The position numbers were made by a program, and so were the translations under genes. 64,000 nucleotides of DNA, from NCBI RefSeq assembly GCF_009720865.1, contig NZ_WNLA01000022.1:35253-99252 (forward strand). Reading direction: 5' to 3'. The notes below the pieces were generated by a model, which saw only the letters and a program-made list of their open reading frames with translations, did no database searches and was not told where the DNA came from. The stretch comes from Pseudoduganella ginsengisoli. Lineage in GTDB: Bacteria; Pseudomonadota; Gammaproteobacteria; Burkholderiales; Burkholderiaceae_D. Shown piece by piece: positions 1 through 9,011 of the stretch; position 1 is the stretch's first letter; each line of letters opens with the position of its first letter.

Positions 1-234
1 ATTATTCCGAGGTAATAAATGTTGCAGCGCGAAATCATAGCCTAATTTTGAGGCAGTGTGTGACAATTGGATAGATTTAGTGAAAATATTCTATTGCGCA
101 AAAGAAATTGCTGATGAGTAATAGTTGAGTAGTGCGCGACTATTTTGGATTAAGTAAAGTGCTGCAAAAACAAATGCTTACGTCATCCCGCGAGCGCGGG
201 GGAAATACACGGGATTTAATTCCAAGCGGAAATA

Positions 235-260
235 AAAAATCCCGCCGAAGCGGGATTTTT
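235..260 (-). terminator. Rho-independent terminator of the hybrid kinase operon
   Basis: An 11-bp perfect stem (AAAAATCCCGC / GCGGGATTTTT) with a CGAA loop lies 30 bp beyond the stop of the 1490-aa kinase. Both arms end in A/T tracts, so it could work in both directions. The remaining bases 1-234 are AT-richer than the genes and show no convincing reading frame. A second short GC hairpin (CCCGCG / CGCGGG) lies near 186-200. Confidence 0.85.
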
Positions 261-289
261 GTGACATTTGCGTGAGAATTGCGTGAGAT

Positions 290-3200
290 TTACAGCCGCG
301 CCAGCGTGGCTTCGCGCTGCCGTATCAGCTGAGCAAACTGGTCCGGCGGTACGGCAGGGCTCAAGTGGTAACCCTGCAGCAAATCGCAGCGGCGCGCTTT
401 CAGGAAGTTCAGCTGGCCTTCCGTTTCCACGCCTTCGGCCACCACTTCCAGACGCAAGCTGTGCGCCAGCGCGATGATGGCCGTGACGATGGCCGCATCG
501 TCCGCATCTTGCGGCACGTCGCGTACGAACGAGCGGTCGATCTTGATGATGTCGACCGGGAAGCGCTTCAGGTACGACAGCGACGAATAACCGGTGCCGA
601 AGTCGTCGATCGACAGCCGTACGCCCAGCGCCCGCAGGCGGTGCAGGGCGGTCAGCGTATCCTGCGCATTTTCCATCAGCGTGCTTTCCGTGATTTCCAG
701 CTCCAGCAAGTGCGCCGGCAAGCCGGTGTCGGCCAGCACGGTTTCCACCGACGTCGTGAAATCTTTTTGCAGCAGCTGGCGCACGGACAGGTTGACGGCA
801 ACGCGCAGTTGCGGCAAGCCTTGCTGCATCCACGCTTTCAGCTGGGCGCACGCGGTGCGCAAGACCCAGTCGCCCAGTGGAATAATGAGGCCGGTTTCCT
901 CCGCCAGTGGAATGAATTCAGCCGGCGACACCATGCCGCGCACCGGATGCCGCCATCGCACCAGCGCTTCCATGCCAATCACGCGGCCATCTTCCAGCGT
1001 CGCCTGCGGCTGGTAAAACACTTCCAGCTGGTGCTGTTCCAGTGCGCGGCGCAAATCGCTTTCCAGGCGCACGTGCTCGGAAATCGAATGTTCCATCGAC
1101 GCTTCATAGAACTGGAAGCCGGTATTGGTTTTCTTGGCGCGGTACATCGCGCTGTCCGCATGCTTGACCAGGGTGGCCACGTCGTCGCCGTCGTGCGGGT
1201 ACATGGCGATGCCGACACTGCTGGTGACAAAGATGTCGTGGCCATCGATCTGGAATGGCGCCGACAGCACGCGGCAAATGTTATGCGCCGCCGTGGCGGC
1301 CGAGGCCGGGCTGTCCAGCTCGCCCAGTACCACGGTGAATTCATCGCCGCCCAAGCGCGCCACCGTATCGACATTGCGCACGCTGTGGCGCACGCGCTGG
1401 GCGACCGCCACCAGCAGGCGGTCGCCGACGTCGTGGCCCAGGTTATCGTTGACGTACTTGAAGCGGTCCAGGTCCATGAACAGCACGGCCAGGTGGTTGC
1501 CATTGTTCTTGGCCTGCTCGATGCCCTGGCCCAGCAATTCAAAGAACAGCGTACGGTTCGGCAGTCCCGTCAGGATGTCGTTGTAAGCCAGGTGGCGGAT
1601 GCGTTTTTCCGCGCGGTTGGCTTCGATGATGCGGCGCACGCGCTGCGACAGCACGGCATAGTGGATCGGCTTGGGAATGTAATCCGAGGCGCCGGCGGCA
1701 AATGCGCGTTCGACGGATGAATTGTCTTGCAGCGCCGTGATCATCAGCACGGGAATCGAGCTGCCGCCCGGCATTTCCTGCAAGCGGGCGCACGCCGTAA
1801 AGCCATCCATGTGCGGCATGACGGCGTCCATCAGGATCACGTCCGGCTGGAAGCGCTTCAGCATGGCCAGCGCTTCTTCGCCATCGGACGCTTCTTCCAC
1901 CTGGAAGCCGTCGCGCTGCAGCGTATAGCGCAACGTGCTGCGCGTGCTGCGGTCATCGTCGACCACCAGCACTTGCGCCATGTCTTCCTGCTCCGGATGG
2001 CTGTCGTGGCCGCCGGCATTGACTTCGGCGTCGAGGAATGCCGCCACCTGGCTGTATTCCGCTCTCAGGCCAGGCAACAGTGGCGGGATCTGGTCCAGGC
2101 GGCGGGCAATCGCCAGTTCTTCAATCTTTTGCGCCTGCGACGACAGGTCCGTCGCGCCCAGGTTGCCGGACGAGCCTTTCAGCGCGTGGGCGCGGGAGCG
2201 GGCGGTTTCCGCATCGTTGGCGTACACCGCCTGTTCCAGTTCATTCAGGTAGACGGGCGAATCTTCCAGGAAGGGCGATACCGCGTGCGGCAGGGCGGCG
2301 CCCAGGATTTCACGCAGCTTGTCGAATACGGCGCGGTCCAGCGGCGTGCCTTGCGGCGTGTCGCCATGGCGTTCCTGCGGGGTTTCCGTCGGCACCGGCG
2401 GGGTCGCGCCGCCATGGCCCGGCAGCCATTTTTGCAGCTTGTGGCGCAGTTCCAGCAAGGTGATCGGCTTGGCCAGGTAATCGTCCATGCCGGCCGCCAT
2501 GCATTTTTCCGCATCGCCGCGCTGCGTGTTGGCCGTCATTGCCACCAGCGGCGTACGCAGGCCGAGGGTTTCTTCATAGGTGCGGATATGGGCGGTGGCT
2601 TCATAGCCATCCATTTCCGGCATGCTGCAATCCATCAGGATCATGTCGAAGCGGGCGCGCTTGGCGGCTTCCACCGCTTCGCGGCCGTTCGATGCGAATT
2701 CGCACACGCAATTATTCATGGCCAGCATGCCTGCCGCCACCATCTGGTTGGTGCGGTTATCTTCGGCCACCAGCACGCGGAACTGGCGCGACGCCGGCGC
2801 CGGCGTTGGCAGGGCTGGCGCCTGGCCAGGTGCGGCCGGTTTGGCCTGCTGTTCCGGCTGGGCGGCGTGGCCCCGGCCTGCCAGCAATTCGTGCAGCGCA
2901 TTGATCACGCGGCCCATGCGCAGCGGCTTCGGCACGGTGGCGTGCGTTGCGGCGCCGGCCATGCTGCCGCCGCCGTGGCGGTCCATCAGCAGCAGTTCCG
3001 GCGACAGGCCGGCGGCGCTAATGCGGCTGGCGATATCCATGCCGTGCTCGTCCACCAGATTCACGTCCATCATGACGATGCGGTAAGGCTGGCCATTGTC
3101 GGATGCGGCTTTCAGCTCGTTCATGGCCTTGCCGCCGCCATCGGCGAGGAAGTGCTGCATGCGGTGCTGTTCGAACATCTGGCCCAGCAGCGAACGCACG

Positions 3201-4762
3201 GTGGCGCTGGCGTCGATCACCATCACGCGCAATTGCGCCAGCTGCGGGTCGGCTTCCAGCGACAGCTGCGTGACGGAAGGCTTGCACTGCACGGTGAATT
3301 CAAACGTGGTGCCGGCGCCGGGCGTGCTGGAAACGCTGATTTCGCCGCTCATCAAGCCGACCAGCTGGCGGCAGATGGCCAGGCCCAGTCCCGTGCCGCC
3401 ATAGCGGCGCGTGGTCGACGGGTCGGGCTGCACATATGATTCAAACAAGTGGCTTTGCACGTCGGGGCTCATGCCGATGCCTGTGTCGCGCACAATGAAA
3501 CGCAGGCCGAATGGTTCGCTGCCGGACACTTGCACGTGCAGCGACACTTCGCCCTTGTCCGTGAACTTGACGGCGTTGCCCAGCAGGTTGATGAGGATCT
3601 GGCGCAGGCGCAGCGCATCGCCCGTGACGCGTTCCGGCACGCCTTCAGCCAGCATGTACGACAATTCCAGGCTCTTTTGCTGAGCGGGGCGGGCCACCAG
3701 TTCCAGCACTTCTTCGACCAGTTTGCGCAAGTCGAAATCTGTCTCTTCCAAGGTCAGCTTGCCCGCTTCCATCTTGGAAAAGTCCAGCACGTTGTTGATC
3801 AGGTCAATCAGCGTGCGCGACGAATTCCACGCCACGTCCACGCATTCCTGCTGGCGCTGCGTCAGGCGCATTTCCTTCAGCATGTCCAGCATGCCGACCA
3901 CGCCATTCAACGGCGTGCGCACTTCGTGGCTGACGGTGGCGGCAAATTGCGCCTTCATTTCCGCCATGTTGACGGCGGCGTCGCGCGATTCCTTCAATTC
4001 CGCTTCGCGCTGTTCCAGCACGTTCATCATCTTGTTGAACGCTTGCGCCATGTCGATCAGGTCGCGCGGGCCGGCCGGGGCGGCGCGCATGCCCGATTCG
4101 CCCGCTTCCGCGCGGCGCATCAGGTCGGACAAGGCGTTCAACGGGTTGATCATGTGGCGGGTCGCCAGGCGCACCAGGCCCAGCAGGATGGCGGCAAACG
4201 ACAGCGTCAGCGCCAGATTGCCCAGCAATAGCGACCACGTCAGGCGGTCCAGCGTATCCTTGCCCACCTGTACGTGGACGTAGCCCAGCAACTGCGGCTG
4301 CTGTTCCTGCATGTCGAACGGCGATGCTTCCGTCTGGCCGCCGAAGACGGGCGCGGCAAACAGCCATGCATCCTTGCTTTCGCCAACCAGGCTGGCGTGC
4401 TGCGGGCTGGCCTGGGCGCCCGGCATGTCTGCCAGCTTGCCGCCGCGGTGCTGCTCCTGCAGCAGCAAGACTTTATGTTTGGCGTCGCTGATCTGCAGCC
4501 CCGTCACGTCAGGGAATGCGAGGGTCGTGCTGACGACGTCGCGGGCATTTTCCGCGGAATGGAACAGCAGCGCCAGCGTCGACTGGCGCGCCAGGTTATC
4601 GGCAATGCGCTGGCCCTGTTCCGTGAAGTGGTCGCGCATGCGGCCGCGCGCCTCCCACGAGTTCATCAGGGAAGAAAACAGGGCCAGGCCCAGAATCGAC
4701 GTCGATACAATGACTGTCAGCTGGCGGCGGAAACCGGTGCGGCGCAAATAGTTACGAAACAT
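290..4762 (-). CDS. Hybrid sensor histidine kinase with REC, HPt, GGDEF and EAL domains
   Basis: This 1490-aa inner-membrane protein couples a complete phosphorelay to c-di-GMP turnover. Two membrane segments (about residues 15-37 and 178-200) bracket a periplasmic region. A HAMP-like linker follows, then HisKA with SHEVRTPLNG (His near 279) and a HATPase with DTGIGM and GGTGLGLAIC. Next come a divergent receiver (about 510-630, Asp in MMDVNL), a canonical receiver (660-780, MDCSMPEMDGYEA), an HPt domain with AHALKGSSGNLGA (near 860) and a third receiver (930-1050, MDAVMPHMDG). The tail is a GGDEF domain with intact RLGGDEF and an EAL domain with MEALVRW and DDFGTGYSSL, so both cyclase and phosphodiesterase motifs look intact. 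It starts 11 bp after a binding-protein gene and ends at a strong terminator. The kinase core resembles the BarA type, but the c-di-GMP module after a third receiver is unusual. Confidence 0.95.
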   Translation of the reverse strand: MFRNYLRRTGFRRQLTVIVSTSILGLALFSSLMNSWEARGRMRDHFTEQGQRIADNLARQSTLALLFHSAENARDVVSTTLAFPDVTGLQISDAKHKVLLLQEQHRGGKLADMPGAQASPQHASLVGESKDAWLFAAPVFGGQTEASPFDMQEQQPQLLGYVHVQVGKDTLDRLTWSLLLGNLALTLSFAAILLGLVRLATRHMINPLNALSDLMRRAEAGESGMRAAPAGPRDLIDMAQAFNKMMNVLEQREAELKESRDAAVNMAEMKAQFAATVSHEVRTPLNGVVGMLDMLKEMRLTQRQQECVDVAWNSSRTLIDLINNVLDFSKMEAGKLTLEETDFDLRKLVEEVLELVARPAQQKSLELSYMLAEGVPERVTGDALRLRQILINLLGNAVKFTDKGEVSLHVQVSGSEPFGLRFIVRDTGIGMSPDVQSHLFESYVQPDPSTTRRYGGTGLGLAICRQLVGLMSGEISVSSTPGAGTTFEFTVQCKPSVTQLSLEADPQLAQLRVMVIDASATVRSLLGQMFEQHRMQHFLADGGGKAMNELKAASDNGQPYRIVMMDVNLVDEHGMDIASRISAAGLSPELLLMDRHGGGSMAGAATHATVPKPLRMGRVINALHELLAGRGHAAQPEQQAKPAAPGQAPALPTPAPASRQFRVLVAEDNRTNQMVAAGMLAMNNCVCEFASNGREAVEAAKRARFDMILMDCSMPEMDGYEATAHIRTYEETLGLRTPLVAMTANTQRGDAEKCMAAGMDDYLAKPITLLELRHKLQKWLPGHGGATPPVPTETPQERHGDTPQGTPLDRAVFDKLREILGAALPHAVSPFLEDSPVYLNELEQAVYANDAETARSRAHALKGSSGNLGATDLSSQAQKIEELAIARRLDQIPPLLPGLRAEYSQVAAFLDAEVNAGGHDSHPEQEDMAQVLVVDDDRSTRSTLRYTLQRDGFQVEEASDGEEALAMLKRFQPDVILMDAVMPHMDGFTACARLQEMPGGSSIPVLMITALQDNSSVERAFAAGASDYIPKPIHYAVLSQRVRRIIEANRAEKRIRHLAYNDILTGLPNRTLFFELLGQGIEQAKNNGNHLAVLFMDLDRFKYVNDNLGHDVGDRLLVAVAQRVRHSVRNVDTVARLGGDEFTVVLGELDSPASAATAAHNICRVLSAPFQIDGHDIFVTSSVGIAMYPHDGDDVATLVKHADSAMYRAKKTNTGFQFYEASMEHSISEHVRLESDLRRALEQHQLEVFYQPQATLEDGRVIGMEALVRWRHPVRGMVSPAEFIPLAEETGLIIPLGDWVLRTACAQLKAWMQQGLPQLRVAVNLSVRQLLQKDFTTSVETVLADTGLPAHLLELEITESTLMENAQDTLTALHRLRALGVRLSIDDFGTGYSSLSYLKRFPVDIIKIDRSFVRDVPQDADDAAIVTAIIALAHSLRLEVVAEGVETEGQLNFLKARRCDLLQGYHLSPAVPPDQFAQLIRQREATLARL

Positions 4763-4773
4763 AATGACCGTAT

Positions 4774-5931
4774 TCAGGGCTGCGGATAAACATAATCAAA
4801 ACGGTGTTGCGAAGACAGGTTCAAGCCCATGTGGTTGGCGGTTCGCACATTGACGGCAGTTTGCAAATCGCGCAGCGGGACCAGGCCACGGCGCTTGCTG
4901 TCGCCATTGATCACGCTCATCGCGGAACTGGCCAGGGCCCGGCCCAATTCCACGTTATTCGGTCCCATGGCGAACAGCGCGCCTTTTTTCACATGCAGGA
5001 CATTGCTGGAAAACAGGGGAACGCCGCTGTTCCACGACTCGCGCAGCACCATCGGCAAGATGATGCTTTCTTCGACCGTGGTGGAATCATGCGGCAGCCA
5101 GACGGCGTCGCGGCGGCTGTCGGCATTGGCAAACAATTGCGGATACAGTTGCGCGGCCTTGCCCAGTTCCGTTGCCACGTGGGTTTGCAATTCCAGGCCC
5201 TGGGCGCGGGCCGCGTCGCGCGCCAGGCGGATCAGCCAATCGCTTTTTTGCGGGTCATACACGACGATGACGCGCCGTAGCTCCGGCAGCAGCGTGCGCA
5301 GGCGGGAAAACAGCAGGGCCGGATCGGGCGTCAGGCTGATGCCGGCCACGTTTTCCGCGTCGGACAGCAGCAGCACGCCGCCCGCCAGCACCGTGATTTC
5401 GCGGTCCAGCCCCGCCGTGGCGTTCAAGCCCTGGCGGCCCAATGCAATCACCACGCGGGTATTGTTATGTTTGAGGGTGGTGTTCAATTCCGCCGTATCG
5501 ACTTTGGGGTCGACCGGGTAGCTGCGCACGCGCAGCCGCGTACGTTCTTCGATGCCCTGGATGATGCTGGTAAAGGCGGCACGGAAGGGCGCTTCCACGT
5601 TCGGGTACAGTACGGCAATGGACCCTTTGCCGATCGATGCCTGCACGTCCGGACGGCGCAGCTGGTCTTCCAGCTGCGCCAGGGTAATGGGGCGGACATA
5701 GTCGGAACGTGGGTTATCGCTCCGGATGACCGGCATGGTCACGGAGGATGCATTGCCCGACTCGATGCGTTCCATAATGGCGCCGACACTATTGCGTGCC
5801 GCAGCGCCCGCGCCAGGCAGGTCGATTGAAGGTTTCAGTCCTTGCGAAGCGGCGGGGGACACAGCCAGCGACAACGACAGGACCACGCCGGCGCCAATTC
5901 TGCGCACGACGCTGGTTATCATTTTAATCAT
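4774..5931 (-). CDS. ABC-type substrate-binding-like periplasmic protein (copy 1)
   Basis: This 385-aa protein has an N-terminal signal-like hydrophobic stretch ending near SPAASQG. The body resembles the ABC substrate-binding family represented by PF04392: alternating beta/alpha segments, ALGRQGLNATAGL, GISLTPDPALLFSRL and SSNVLHVKKGALFAMGPNN. About 60 extra residues (IDLPGAGAAARNS onward) lie between the signal and the first strand and are absent from the neighbouring paralogue. No permease or ATPase gene is nearby. The hybrid kinase begins 11 bp downstream, so a role as a ligand-binding sensor partner is more likely than transport (inference). A second ATG three codons in is an alternative start. 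Confidence 0.8.
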   Translation of the reverse strand: MIKMITSVVRRIGAGVVLSLSLAVSPAASQGLKPSIDLPGAGAAARNSVGAIMERIESGNASSVTMPVIRSDNPRSDYVRPITLAQLEDQLRRPDVQASIGKGSIAVLYPNVEAPFRAAFTSIIQGIEERTRLRVRSYPVDPKVDTAELNTTLKHNNTRVVIALGRQGLNATAGLDREITVLAGGVLLLSDAENVAGISLTPDPALLFSRLRTLLPELRRVIVVYDPQKSDWLIRLARDAARAQGLELQTHVATELGKAAQLYPQLFANADSRRDAVWLPHDSTTVEESIILPMVLRESWNSGVPLFSSNVLHVKKGALFAMGPNNVELGRALASSAMSVINGDSKRRGLVPLRDLQTAVNVRTANHMGLNLSSQHRFDYVYPQP

Positions 5932-6088
5932 TATACTGTCCGATGGGGCCCGGTAGCGGACATATATCCTGTCTGCAATATCTGGGGGGCCGTCACACCC
6001 GGTAGTATATGCTAGTTACTTGGTTTATAAGAAAGAAATTTACTTCCACACGGCACTAATTTACATGGTGCAATGTTTCTGCCCGCGT

Positions 6089-7105
6089 TTAAGGCTCTGG
6101 ATAAACGAAGTCGAACGTACGTTGTTGTCCGCTGGCGACGTTAATGCCGATGTGGCTGGCGGTACGTGTATTGAATGCCGTACGGACTGCCCGCAGCGGA
6201 GCGACGCCCGCGCGGCCGCTGTCGCCATTGAGCATGCCGAGCGCGATGGTGGCCAGTTCCTTGCCCAATTCAAAGTTGTTAGGAAATAAAGCAAACAGCG
6301 CGCCTTTTTTCACGTGCAGGATGCTGCTGGAAAAGATCGGCACGTTGCGGTTCCATGATTCTTTCAACACCAGCGGCAGCACCGTGGTTTCTTCCACGGT
6401 GACGGGATCTTGCGGCAGCCACAGCGCGTCCGTGCGGCCATCGGCGCCGGCCAGCGCGCTTTCATAGCGGCGCACAGCCGTGGCCAGGTCGGCAGCCTCC
6501 AGCGGCACCAGTTCCAGCCCCTGCGCGCGGGCCGCATCGCGGGCGGTCTTCAGCATGGACTGGCTGTATTGCGGGCTGTAGACCACGATGACGCGCTTGA
6601 CGGTCGGCACCAGGCTTTTTAAGTGGGAAAACAGCAGGGCGGGATCGGGCGTCAGGCTGATGCCGCGCAGCTTATCGGCGTCCGGCACCGAGCTGACGCC
6701 GCCGACGACAACGCTGACGGACGGGTCAAACGCGGCGGCGGCCTGGAGTCCCTGGCGGCCCAGTGCAATGACGACTTTACCGCCGTTTTTCTTCAACGTG
6801 GCTTGCAATTCGCTGAAATCCGCGTTCGAGGCGACTGGATAGCCCTTGACGCGGGTGCGTGCCTGTTCCTCGATGCCATCGATAATTTCAGTAAAGACCT
6901 TGCGGTATGGCTGGCCGATGTCCGGATACACGACAGCCAGCGCTTCCGGCCCGGCTGCCGCCACGTACCCGTACGCCGTCGCGGCATACAGGGCCGGCAG
7001 CAAGATCAGCAGCTTTCTACGTTGATTACACAAATCGGGGACGTCGGGATAAATATTAATTAATTGCAGGAAAGAGTTTATCCGGCCCGCGCTGCTTGTA
7101 CACAA
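6089..7105 (-). CDS. ABC-type substrate-binding-like periplasmic protein (copy 2)
   Basis: This is a paralogue of the protein at 4774-5931. It shares GISLTPDPALLFSHL, SSSILHVKKGALFA and the C-terminal FDFVYPEP, so the two look like a tandem duplication. A signal peptide follows RRKLL (LLILLPALYAATAYGYVAAA). The start is uncertain: the listed frame opens with TTG at 7105, and an internal TTG at 7033 just before CNQRRKLL would fit the signal peptide better. Neither has a strong ribosome-binding site. It is first in the likely operon with copy 1 (157-bp gap) and the hybrid kinase. The ligand is unknown. Confidence 0.75.
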   Translation of the reverse strand: MCTSSAGRINSFLQLINIYPDVPDLCNQRRKLLILLPALYAATAYGYVAAAGPEALAVVYPDIGQPYRKVFTEIIDGIEEQARTRVKGYPVASNADFSELQATLKKNGGKVVIALGRQGLQAAAAFDPSVSVVVGGVSSVPDADKLRGISLTPDPALLFSHLKSLVPTVKRVIVVYSPQYSQSMLKTARDAARAQGLELVPLEAADLATAVRRYESALAGADGRTDALWLPQDPVTVEETTVLPLVLKESWNRNVPIFSSSILHVKKGALFALFPNNFELGKELATIALGMLNGDSGRAGVAPLRAVRTAFNTRTASHIGINVASGQQRTFDFVYPEP

Positions 7106-7212
7106 AAAAGTGCCAACTATAGCGCGGAGAGTGCGATTGTTGTTGCTTTTTTAGCCAGAGGGCCGTGCAACCCCCGGTTAACTAGACCAGCTTATCCATT
7201 GGTCCCATGCCG

Positions 7213-7860
7213 TCACCACTTGCAGCCATGGTCTTTTTTATCGGTGAGTACGCGGGCTGCAATGACCAGCGGCGCCAGCAGGCCGGCGCCGGCGCCCGAC
7301 ATCAGGCAGTCGGGCCGGGCGCCCTGTTTGATGCCTTTGCCCAGTTCGTTTTCACCGGCCACGTCGTTAATGGGTTTGTCGCGCAGCTGGGCCACGGCGG
7401 GATCGTCTTTCCCGGCCTTGGCAACGGCAAGCTTGCGCGCGGACTGTAGTGCTGCCGCCGTGTCAAACGTCCCGGAACCTTTGGCTGTCGGCGCGGCAAA
7501 TGGATCAGGCGGCTCGTTGGGGCTGGCGGGAATGACCGTGATGGCAGCTTGCTGTTTCTGGTTGTCTTCCTTGTCACGCTGGCGCGCCGCGGTCATGGCC
7601 GGCGCGTGGGCAATGGCGGCGGGCTTGTTATGCGGCGATACTGGCTGGCGGCGTGGTTCCACCAGGGGCGGCGGGGGTTCCGGTGCGGGTTTTGGCGCGG
7701 GAGTGGGTAAGATACTCACCGTCAGCCAGCGGGCGGGTTGGCTAGTACGCTGCACTGGTGGGCGCTGGGACAGCAGCAGGGCGCCCAGTCCCGCGTGGAT
7801 CAGCAGCGAGATCACGATGCCGGGCGCCAGCGACCGGCTGCGGTACGGTACAGTTTTCAC
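7213..7860 (-). CDS. TonB-like proline-rich single-membrane-segment protein
   Basis: This 215-aa protein is predicted to be anchored by one N-terminal membrane helix (PGIVISLLIHAGLGALLL), followed by a proline-rich stretch (PTPAPKPAPEPPPP) like the periplasmic linker of TonB or TolA. The C-terminus does not show the TonB fold; it ends with a short hydrophobic segment and LTDKKDHGCKW. The start was moved to a GTG at 7860, which has AGGGA four bases upstream; the longer frame begins at a GTG at 7896. The gene stands alone, with no ExbB/ExbD nearby. Its function is not known; an energy-transduction or envelope role is a guess. Confidence 0.6.
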   Translation of the reverse strand: MKTVPYRSRSLAPGIVISLLIHAGLGALLLSQRPPVQRTSQPARWLTVSILPTPAPKPAPEPPPPLVEPRRQPVSPHNKPAAIAHAPAMTAARQRDKEDNQKQQAAITVIPASPNEPPDPFAAPTAKGSGTFDTAAALQSARKLAVAKAGKDDPAVAQLRDKPINDVAGENELGKGIKQGARPDCLMSGAGAGLLAPLVIAARVLTDKKDHGCKW

Positions 7861-7959
7861 AGCATCCCTGCTACAGCGAAAAGGCCAGTGTAGCACTGGG
7901 AATTGTCAATATAGTAAGCTGTTACATTTGCTGACAAGCGGCAATTTTGAGGGTGCAAA

Positions 7960-8829
7960 TTACGTGTGCTGGCGGGCCGGCTGCAGGCTTGCCAGCAGCA
8001 CTGCGCCGATAATCAATGCCCCGCCCAGCACCACTTGCGGCCCCGGCACCGCATTAAACGCCAGCCACGCCAGCGCTATCGCATACACCGGTTCCATGCT
8101 GATGACGACTGCCACGGTTTGCGCCTTCACCACGTCCAGCGCCTGCAGGAAGATTGTATAAGCGAGCCCGGTGCAAACGGCGCCCAGTAGCGCCAGCAGC
8201 AGCCAGTCGCGCGCATCCAGCCCGGCCATGGCTGCGGGGCTGAACGGGGCAATGACGATGCACGCGGCCAGGCACTGCCACCAGCATGACTGCGCGCTGG
8301 TGGCGGCAGGGGCGCGGTAGCGGTTAAAGACGGCGATGCCCGCGTAAATCGCACCGGAGAGGATGCCCCACAGCAACCCGGCGGTGCCGGTATCGGCCAG
8401 GGAAAAGCGCGGCGTGATCAGCGCCATCCCGGCTGTTACCAGCAACAGCACCAGCACGTCACGGGCGGGCGGCCTGGCCCGCAAGATCACGGCTTCCAGC
8501 AGCGCGACAAATACAGGGAAGGATGCGAAACCCAGCGTGGCCAGCGCAACGCCGCCATATTGCACCGCCATGAAAAACGTCACCCAGTGCAGCGCCAGCA
8601 TGGCGCCCAGCACGCACAGCGCCGCGATGCCTTTGTCAGCCAATCCCTTCCATGGCGGGTTGCGGCCCCACGCAGCCACCAGCGACAGCGCCAGCACGGC
8701 AAACACGGTGCGTCCGAATACGATGGCGATCGGCCCGGCCTGCACGGCTTCGCCGAACAGCGCCGTGCTGCCAAACAGGATGGCGGAGAAATGCAGCCGC
8801 AACAGGGCGCTGGTGCGAGAGATGGCCAT
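7960..8829 (-). CDS. EamA/DMT-family transporter
   Basis: This is a 289-aa inner-membrane protein with about ten hydrophobic helices in two repeated halves, typical of drug/metabolite exporters. Recognisable segments are ILFGSTALFGEAVQAGPIAIVFGRT in the first half and ISMEPVYAIALAWLAFN near the end of the second, the usual EamA signature area. The frame is open for 58 codons upstream, but the ATG at 8829 (MAISRTSALLRLHFS) gives the family length and puts the first helix at the N-terminus. It is divergent from msbA. The substrate cannot be read from sequence. Confidence 0.88.
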   Translation of the reverse strand: MAISRTSALLRLHFSAILFGSTALFGEAVQAGPIAIVFGRTVFAVLALSLVAAWGRNPPWKGLADKGIAALCVLGAMLALHWVTFFMAVQYGGVALATLGFASFPVFVALLEAVILRARPPARDVLVLLLVTAGMALITPRFSLADTGTAGLLWGILSGAIYAGIAVFNRYRAPAATSAQSCWWQCLAACIVIAPFSPAAMAGLDARDWLLLALLGAVCTGLAYTIFLQALDVVKAQTVAVVISMEPVYAIALAWLAFNAVPGPQVVLGGALIIGAVLLASLQPARQHT

Positions 8830-9011
8830 CAGCGGACCCGGTTGGAACCAGCGTGGAGCGGCATGAAGCGGTACGAATGTTGCAAACTTCCCCCAAGAAA
8901 TGTTTAAAAAAGTAAAACATGCCTTTTGCGCAAGGTCAAGCCATGGCATGCCATGTTCTGCCAATGGGAAGGCGGGTACAATGCACACTTTCGTTCCAAA
9001 CAAGATTCACA

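Noticed and set aside
365..3439. Long plus-strand reading frames (up to 570 codons) opposite the hybrid kinase
   Set aside because: Their translations are His/Arg/Gln-rich without domains and mirror the kinase codons, the usual antisense shadow in GC-rich DNA.
4774..7105. A complete ABC transporter
   Set aside because: Only binding-protein-like genes are present; no permease or ATPase gene is adjacent on either side.
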